Of a DNA stretch of 64,000 nt, positions 62,901 to 64,000 are shown piece after piece (position 1 is the first letter of the stretch; the number at the start of each line of letters is the position of its first letter). This stretch comes from Anticarsia gemmatalis. Its lineage: Eukaryota; Arthropoda; Insecta; Lepidoptera; Erebidae. A program made the position numbers and the translations under genes. The stretch lies in NCBI RefSeq assembly GCF_050436995.1, contig NC_134747.1, positions 3,355,501 to 3,419,500 on the forward strand, read 5' to 3'. The notes under the pieces were generated by a model. The model was not told the DNA's origin. It ran no database searches and saw only the letters and a program-made list of their open reading frames with translations.

Positions 62901-64000
62901 TGCATCAAATAACTCATTAGGTAGTTTAAAAAGTTTTAAGAAGTTCTAAAATAAAATTTAAACTTTTGTAGTTTTGGCTGTTACGTATCCACATTTGGTA
63001 AATATTATTTTATTTACAATTAATTTTAAATACTTGTATGAAACATAAAAGAAACTTACCAACACACAAAGGCACTGTATCATTCCACCTGTTATCGTCA
63101 TAGCACCATAATAGTCGCGCCCTCTCCCGAGTGTCGATGAAAACAGAGTTCACGTTGCACATGTAGTGTGCTACGTCATCATTGCGGTACACCAAGTATC
63201 CGTTAGATGGCGCTGGTAGTGTAACACAACCTATACCTATAAACAGAAAAATAGATGGCGTTAGGATAAATGTAGTGTGCGCTGTAAATAATATAGATGG
63301 CGTTGTACTGTGTGGCTGTTTGGCTTTAGTTTTTATTAATAGATGGCGTCACTTTTATTTTCATATTTGATAGCTAGATGGCGCTGCAAGATAGAAACAT
63401 GATTTTTATTCTGACTATAAGACTTTTTTGCTTAAATAACTTAAGAAACTCACTTTTATAATGCAACAGTACCCCTCGCTTGGGATACGCTCCTTTCGAC
63501 CTGGCTTCGACCAGGACATCTACAGTGTTGGTGACTGAGGTCAGCCGTAGAGGCAGTTCAACTTGCTCGCAGGAAGACAAGAGGGAGTCTCCGTTCAGGT
63601 CTTGGACGCTCACGTAGTCTGTGCAGTGGTTCTCGAATGGACCTATGCCTGTGAAAGATGTAAAAACAGTCAATTAAATAAAGGGAGATCATCGTCATTA
63701 TGATCGTTACAGTTAAATAGTTCAACCGACTCAAATGCCAAATAATAATAAAGTTATAAAATAATAGTCACTTTTTCTTACGAGTTCAAGACCAAACAAG
63801 ATATTTGCATTTCTCTATTTAAAGTAAAATTTTCTCTTAATTTTACACTGCATTGATTTTCGGCATGCATTTTAATAACAGCAAAATTTAATTTTTCCAC
63901 AGAAACTCCGCTACCCAACTTCAACATTGATAATCTACCGAATCCACTTACTTCTCAAGCTGACATCCATCAAGGTGACTCGCACCCTCTGCTCAGGGTT
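35900..64000 (-). CDS. CUB/sushi single-pass membrane protein, 3' part of gene (join of 6-7 exons)
   Basis: The exons on the minus strand are 64000-63952, 63648-63454, 63236-63060, 45780-45682, 38350-38266, (36779-36675 optional) and 35951-35900. Each has an AG acceptor and a GT donor (GTAAGT or GTGAGT for most). The junction phases are 1,1,1,1,2,2 and never break the frame. In order, the product has the second half of a CUB domain, a sushi/CCP domain, a short Ser/Thr-rich stalk, one transmembrane helix followed by KYRKR, and a Lys/Glu-rich tail ending KKSAEE. By family knowledge, CUB and sushi domains are extracellular beta-sandwich and beta modules that bind proteins or glycans, and with one helix they make type I surface receptors or adhesion proteins. 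The N-terminus lies outside the window, so total domain number, and whether it is SEZ6-like, CSMD-like or an arthropod-specific protein, cannot be decided. Introns of 17.3 and 7.3 kb suggest a regulated gene. No orthologue was assigned. Confidence 0.85.
36675..36779 (-). CDS. Candidate cassette exon (or alternative last exon) for the cytoplasmic tail
   Basis: The acceptor is CAATTTACTTACAG and the candidate donor is GTTAGT. The exon is 105 nt, phase 2 to phase 2, so it can be included or skipped without changing frame. The peptide begins QERIQDHFFANEEEKKIEE and ends in a Ser/Thr/Pro stretch (SDCTTPPP), which is hydrophilic and suits a cytoplasmic tail. If the weak donor is not used, the frame runs on into a hydrophobic 20-residue end and stops at 36614-36616. 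Phase and composition are good, but the donor is non-consensus, so this is less sure than the other exons. Confidence 0.5.
36838..36960 (-). repeat. Retroelement fragment, TGTCTGTCTGTCTG type
   Basis: CTATTATTATAAATGCTTAT, GTTTGTCTGTCTGTCTG and GCTAAACCAATTATGATAAA match the family at 59919-60125. It lies in the intron upstream of the optional 36.7 kb exon. Confidence 0.5.
38266..38350 (-). CDS. Exon: transmembrane helix
   Basis: This exon is 85 nt, entering in phase 1 and leaving in phase 2, with acceptor TTTTGTCCACAG and donor GTAAGT. It encodes about 23 hydrophobic residues starting IVIPSLLIAALF and ending VLIIY, followed by the basic stop-transfer run KYRKR. Under the positive-inside rule this fits a type I membrane protein with a cytoplasmic C-terminus. 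Its higher GC content than the flanks and the clean splice sites support a real exon. Confidence 0.85.
39366..39436 (+). repeat. GGGGTAGGTAGAGACCA repeat fragment
   Basis: ACGCCTTTTTCCCATAGGGG, then TAGGTAGAGACCAAAGAACA, shares its second block with 24812-24862 and with the MITE-interrupted copy around 19113-19310. Confidence 0.6.
40280..40470 (+). mobile_element. CTGATCAGCGCC MITE, degenerate copy
   Basis: CAACTACCGACAACCG on the left, the core ATCTGATCAGCGCCTGTAGC, then GGCAGTACATTTTAAATGTC and a decayed right end. It shares the family's inner sequence with 54205-54392. Confidence 0.55.
40899..41705. mobile_element. 807-bp nonautonomous DNA transposon (MITE-like)
   Basis: The terminal inverted repeats are GGGTCAGAGCCCATTCGTCC at the left and its exact inverse at the right. 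A perfect 8-bp duplication GGAAAAAG flanks it (40891-40898, 41706-41713). Subterminal copies of GGGGACGAATGGG or GGGGACCAATGGGCACCT occur several times near both ends. The AT-rich centre has no ORF. An 8-bp duplication suggests hAT- or Merlin-type transposase; the GGG start is not the usual hAT CAG. Confidence 0.85.
42370..42500 (+). mobile_element. CTGATCAGCGCC MITE, eroded fragment
   Basis: GTCATCAGCGTCCCTAACGC and AACTATTTTTGCAAGTACTT recall the family core. The ends are not visible. Confidence 0.35.
42541..42582. repeat. Stem-loop with 11-bp arms
   Basis: TATGTTCAGGC (42541-42551) and GCCTGAACATA (42572-42582) enclose a 20-nt GC-rich loop (AGCACGCGCGTAAGTGATGC) in AT-rich intron sequence. 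Confidence 0.75.
42933..42992 (+). repeat. 30-bp tandem duplication
   Basis: The unit beginning ATATTGAAAAATATTTAAAG occurs at 42933 and again at 42963, nearly identical. It creates a repeated peptide in an otherwise meaningless open frame. Confidence 0.8.
43428..43540 (+). repeat. LINE tail fragment
   Basis: ACAAAGTCCCCAACCTGCAC, TTGTCTAGCATGATGG and GAGACCCTTGCCCAACAGTG correspond to the element with target duplication at 17662-17784. Confidence 0.6.
45571..45668 (+). mobile_element. Truncated retroelement inserted beside a splice donor
   Basis: About 98 bp: CTGAAGCAGCAAGCGACCGA, GGGAGAGGCCTTTACTCAGC and AGTGGGAC, ending in an A-rich tail. AACAGCTAC flanks it (45562-45570, 45669-45677), a 9-bp target duplication. 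The right duplication overlaps intron positions +5 to +13 of the host gene's stalk-exon donor, so the GTAAGT hexamer stays intact. Confidence 0.75.
45682..45780 (-). CDS. Exon: juxtamembrane stalk
   Basis: This exon is 99 nt, phase 1 to phase 1, with acceptor TTTTGTCCACAG and donor GTAAGT. The peptide runs from EETVDSTVSSNSTRQG to PHDEPNMIV. It is Ser/Thr-rich at first, with an N-S-T sequon, then acidic and Pro-containing, with no cysteine. That is what is expected of an extracellular linker between a sushi domain and a membrane helix. Its only ATG is in frame, with A at -3, five codons from the end; it could serve as a start for a short isoform. A retroelement has inserted at position +5 of the following intron. 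Confidence 0.8.
47102..47262. mobile_element. hAT-like MITE, 161 bp
   Basis: The ends CATACGTTCCCAAAGTGGG and (inverted) CATGGGTTCCCAACCTTTTG resemble the 'GGTTCCCAA' termini of hAT elements. The flanks ATCTATAC and ATCTCCCT agree only in part, so the 8-bp duplication is decayed or the boundary is off. Confidence 0.5.
48052..48420 (+). repeat. Degenerate CpG-rich minisatellite, about 74-bp period
   Basis: Units start at 48052, 48126, 48201, 48273 and 48347 (74, 75, 72, 74 bp and a decayed fifth). Each begins GCATCGCGTTTNGCGATTAC or similar and has an AATCGCGCGTTTNAGCGNGT-like second half. CpG content is far above that of the flanks. No open frame is conserved across units. Confidence 0.75.
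49291..49590 (+). repeat. CTAGCTGACCCG-family repeat, copy 8, longest CAAA run
   Basis: A forward, complete copy ending TTAGTATAGAT. The CAAA run at 49498-49562 is about 65 bp with one CATA interruption, the longest microsatellite in the window and a likely length polymorphism. Confidence 0.85.
49687..49872 (+). repeat. CTAGCTGACCCG-family repeat, copy 9 (fragment)
   Basis: This lacks the first about 25 bp and the CAAA tail; it begins GCGTCACATAAGAGAATC. It lies only about 100 bp after copy 8 in the same orientation and shares its GGACCAGTAGTTC variant, so it may derive from a local duplication. Confidence 0.75.
51610..51680 (+). repeat. LINE tail fragment
   Basis: ATCATCACCATCATTATCAT, then ATCAGCCTGTAGACGTCCAC and TGGACATAGGCCTTAATATC, a familiar lepidopteran retroelement end. 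Confidence 0.55.
53058..53165 (+). repeat. Retroelement end, AACCGACTTCGAAAAAGGAGG family
   Basis: TTAACCGACTTCGAAAAAGG, AGGAGGTTCTCAATTTGACG and TTTTTTATGTGTG. Short relatives occur near 16295 and 28090. Confidence 0.6.
53755..53902. mobile_element. mariner-like MITE, 148 bp, TA duplication
   Basis: 34-bp terminal inverted repeats: left GGTCGGGAAAAAAGTCTTTT..., right (inverted) GGCCGAGGAAAAAGTCTTTT..., with four mismatches. The TA dinucleotides at 53753-53754 and 53903-53904 are the expected mariner/Tc1 target duplication. No transposase. Confidence 0.8.
54094..54512. mobile_element. PIF/Harbinger-like MITE, 419 bp, carrying a nested MITE
   Basis: The terminal repeats GGCTTGCTGCACACATATTC and (inverted) GGCTTGCTCCACACTTATTC match at all but three of 26 positions. 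TAA flanks both ends (54091-54093, 54513-54515), the TWA duplication of PIF/Harbinger elements. A second MITE (54205-54392) lies inside. The open frames on both strands are by-products of the inverted repeats. Confidence 0.75.
54205..54392. mobile_element. CTGATCAGCGCC MITE nested in the Harbinger-like MITE
   Basis: The ends TAGCTCGATT and (inverted) TACCTCGATTC are flanked by CAG on each side. Long inner inverted repeats contain ACTATCGACTACCGACAACC and its inverse. The core is ATCTGATCAGCGCC. Because the element is palindromic, both strands show an open frame with the peptide TTIDYRQP. Confidence 0.7.
54786..55015 (+). mobile_element. tRNA-derived SINE
   Basis: GGTTAAATAACGGATAACCT, then the B-box-like GTGGGTTCGGTTCCCACGCG, GTTTCAGGTTTGGTTGTACA and CCCCGCGACACAGATCAATA, ending in TAATGCGGGTCTTTAAAAAT. 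This is the typical lepidopteran SINE layout. Confidence 0.65.
55695..55790. promoter_or_regulatory. CpG-rich patch with perfect CRE-type site
   Basis: TGACGTCA (in GATGACGTCACATC) lies near CCGACGTACAGTCGCGCGAG and TTGTCGACGACTGTACACTC, in which ACGTACAGTCG/CGACTGTAC are imperfect inverted pieces. Such islands stand out in this AT-rich intron. A regulatory role is an inference. Confidence 0.25.
58990..59138 (+). promoter_or_regulatory. CpG-rich patch with AAAATGGCGG motif and 39-codon ORF
   Basis: GCAATCGCGCGGGAACGATG precedes AAAAAATGGCGGTGGAATGC, which combines a YY1/Pho-like motif with an ATG (59019). The frame is open for 39 codons (MAVECFFFGKRPSIF...) to TAA at 59136-59138. It may be a regulatory island or the relic of a first exon; no donor is convincing. 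Confidence 0.25.
59919..60125 (-). repeat. Retroelement 3' end, CCCGCGACTTCGT family (reverse)
   Basis: CATACTAATATTATAAATGC, CTGTCTGTCTGTCTG, CTAAACTACTGAACCAATTT and GGCGAACGAAGTCGCG. It includes a palindromic CCCGGGAAAATGACGCATTT region. It is the inverse orientation of 13446-13682. Confidence 0.65.
60261..60382 (-). repeat. CTAGCTGACCCG-family repeat, copy 10 (fragment)
   Basis: A reverse-oriented 5' half: CATTACGCTACGACCAATAG, GCAGAGTAACAG and TTGCTCGGGTCAGCTAG. The CAAA end is absent. Confidence 0.75.
61855..61976 (-). promoter_or_regulatory. Putative internal promoter and noncoding first exon
   Basis: On the minus strand, GATCAGTC contains the arthropod initiator TCAGT, with A+1 at 61976. 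It is followed by about 120 nt of CpG-rich sequence with no ATG, then the consensus donor CCAAA|GTGAGT at 61854. An E-box CACGTG lies near the exon end. No good TATA box is seen at -30. Composition, initiator, donor and absence of ATG together look like a 5' UTR exon. It lies inside the 17.3 kb intron in the same orientation as the host gene. It could start a short host-gene isoform or an unrelated noncoding RNA. Confidence 0.4.
63060..63236 (-). CDS. Exon: sushi (CCP) domain
   Basis: This exon is 177 nt, phase 1 to phase 1, with acceptor TTTATAG and donor GTAAGT. The four cysteines have sushi spacing: SIGCVTLPAPSNGY (C1), VAHYMCN (C2), ARLLWCYDD (C3) and TVPLCV (C4). It also has the NGY, Y-x-C and W(ND)..P-x-C landmarks. 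The usual glycine before the final Trp is replaced (DNRWNDT). NDT just after that Trp is a potential N-glycosylation site. A complete sushi module encoded by a single phase 1-1 exon is the usual arrangement for this family. A TAGATGGCG motif, part of a five-copy cluster, overlaps the 'APSN' codons. Confidence 0.85.
63237..63453 (-). other. Short intron with TAGATGGCG motif cluster
   Basis: This 217-nt intron holds four plus-strand copies of TAGATGGCG (63252, 63294, 63340, 63375), and a fifth lies in the adjoining exon at 63204. The starts are 35-48 nt apart. The core CGCCAT on the other strand resembles a YY1/Pho-type site, but function is only inferred. Confidence 0.6.
63454..63648 (-). CDS. 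Exon: C-terminal half of CUB domain
   Basis: This exon is 195 nt, phase 1 to phase 1, with acceptor TTTCACAG and donor GTGAGT. The peptide has the CUB signature: a Cys (FENHC) followed by DYVSVQD, a second Cys (LLSSC), and a closing strand KRGVLLHY. These two cysteines match the second CUB disulphide, and DYV.V.D is the family's most conserved stretch. The upstream intron is 303 nt and the downstream one 217 nt, so the CUB and sushi exons form a compact cluster. Confidence 0.85.
63952..64000 (-). CDS. Exon: middle of CUB domain (partial at window edge)
   Basis: Read on the minus strand from the window edge, 49 nt give 16 codons plus one base: NPEQRVRVTLMDVSLR, then the donor GTAAGT. A run such as 'QRVRVTLMDVSL' fits the CUB core strand before the third cysteine (family pattern: hydrophobic-x-hydrophobic-x-F/D...). 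The single leftover base joins the next exon in phase 1. The exon continues outside the window. Confidence 0.8.

Larger units (their letters stand above)
45781..63059 (-). other. 17.3 kb intron between sushi and stalk exons
   Basis: This is noncoding and AT-rich. It contains the hAT-like MITE (47102-47262), the CpG-rich minisatellite (48052-48420), two adjacent CTAGCTGACCCG repeat copies (49291-49872), LINE tails near 50.5 and 51.6 kb, a retroelement end at 53058-53160, a mariner-like MITE (53755-53902), nested MITEs (54094-54512), a SINE (54786-55015), repeat copies at 59.9-60.4 kb, and the putative first exon at 61.9 kb. Stretches 55.0-58.9 and 60.4-61.8 kb hold no recognisable gene. CpG-rich, possibly regulatory patches sit at 55695-55790 and 58990-59130. 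Confidence 0.7.

Overview
The window looks like 64 kb of a lepidopteran (moth or butterfly) nuclear genome. It is AT-rich, with exons flanked by GT/AG splice sites and no bacterial-style gene packing. It carries many copies of interspersed repeats that are typical of Lepidoptera: the CTAGCTGACCCG family with CAAA tails, LINE tails containing 'GGAGGAGAC...CCTGCGGTGGGAC', tRNA-like SINEs, and MITEs. Everything here is read by eye from the sequence; no database was searched.

The one well-supported host gene is on the minus strand. It enters from the right edge (64000) and ends near 35.9 kb. Its exons, 5'->3', are 64000-63952, 63648-63454, 63236-63060, 45780-45682, 38350-38266, an optional 36779-36675, and 35951-35900 (stop). 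All junction phases agree. The conceptual product is the end of a CUB domain, one sushi (CCP) domain with four cysteines, a Ser/Thr-rich stalk with a glycosylation sequon, one transmembrane helix, and a short Lys/Glu-rich cytoplasmic tail. It is a type I single-pass membrane protein of the CUB/sushi class. The introns of about 17.3 and 7.3 kb are full of transposable-element debris. An ATG-free, CpG-rich putative first exon lies inside the 17.3 kb intron (61976-61855, minus). If spliced to the stalk exon it would place the first AUG, in frame, just before the membrane helix.

The left 35 kb lies beyond this gene's 3' end and is mostly repeats and unrecognised AT-rich DNA. At 834-3164 there is a foldback-type element with two 777-bp inverted arms around a two-exon ORF fragment. 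A possible first coding exon on the plus strand follows it (3403-3497). An exon-like island at 29293-29445 has splice signals and open frames on both strands.

Region by region: 1-833 unremarkable; 0.8-3.2 kb foldback element; 3.4 kb small exon candidate; 5-29 kb repeat-rich noncoding DNA; 29.3 kb ambiguous exon; 29.4-35.5 kb noncoding; 35.5-64 kb the CUB/sushi gene. Within the gene's introns sit an 807-bp MITE with an 8-bp target duplication (40.9-41.7 kb), a retroelement inserted at intron position +5 beside a donor site (45.6 kb), a CpG-rich degenerate minisatellite (48.05-48.42 kb), a mariner-like MITE (53.8 kb) and nested MITEs (54.1-54.5 kb). I found no bacterial-type system, CRISPR array, rRNA or functional tRNA.
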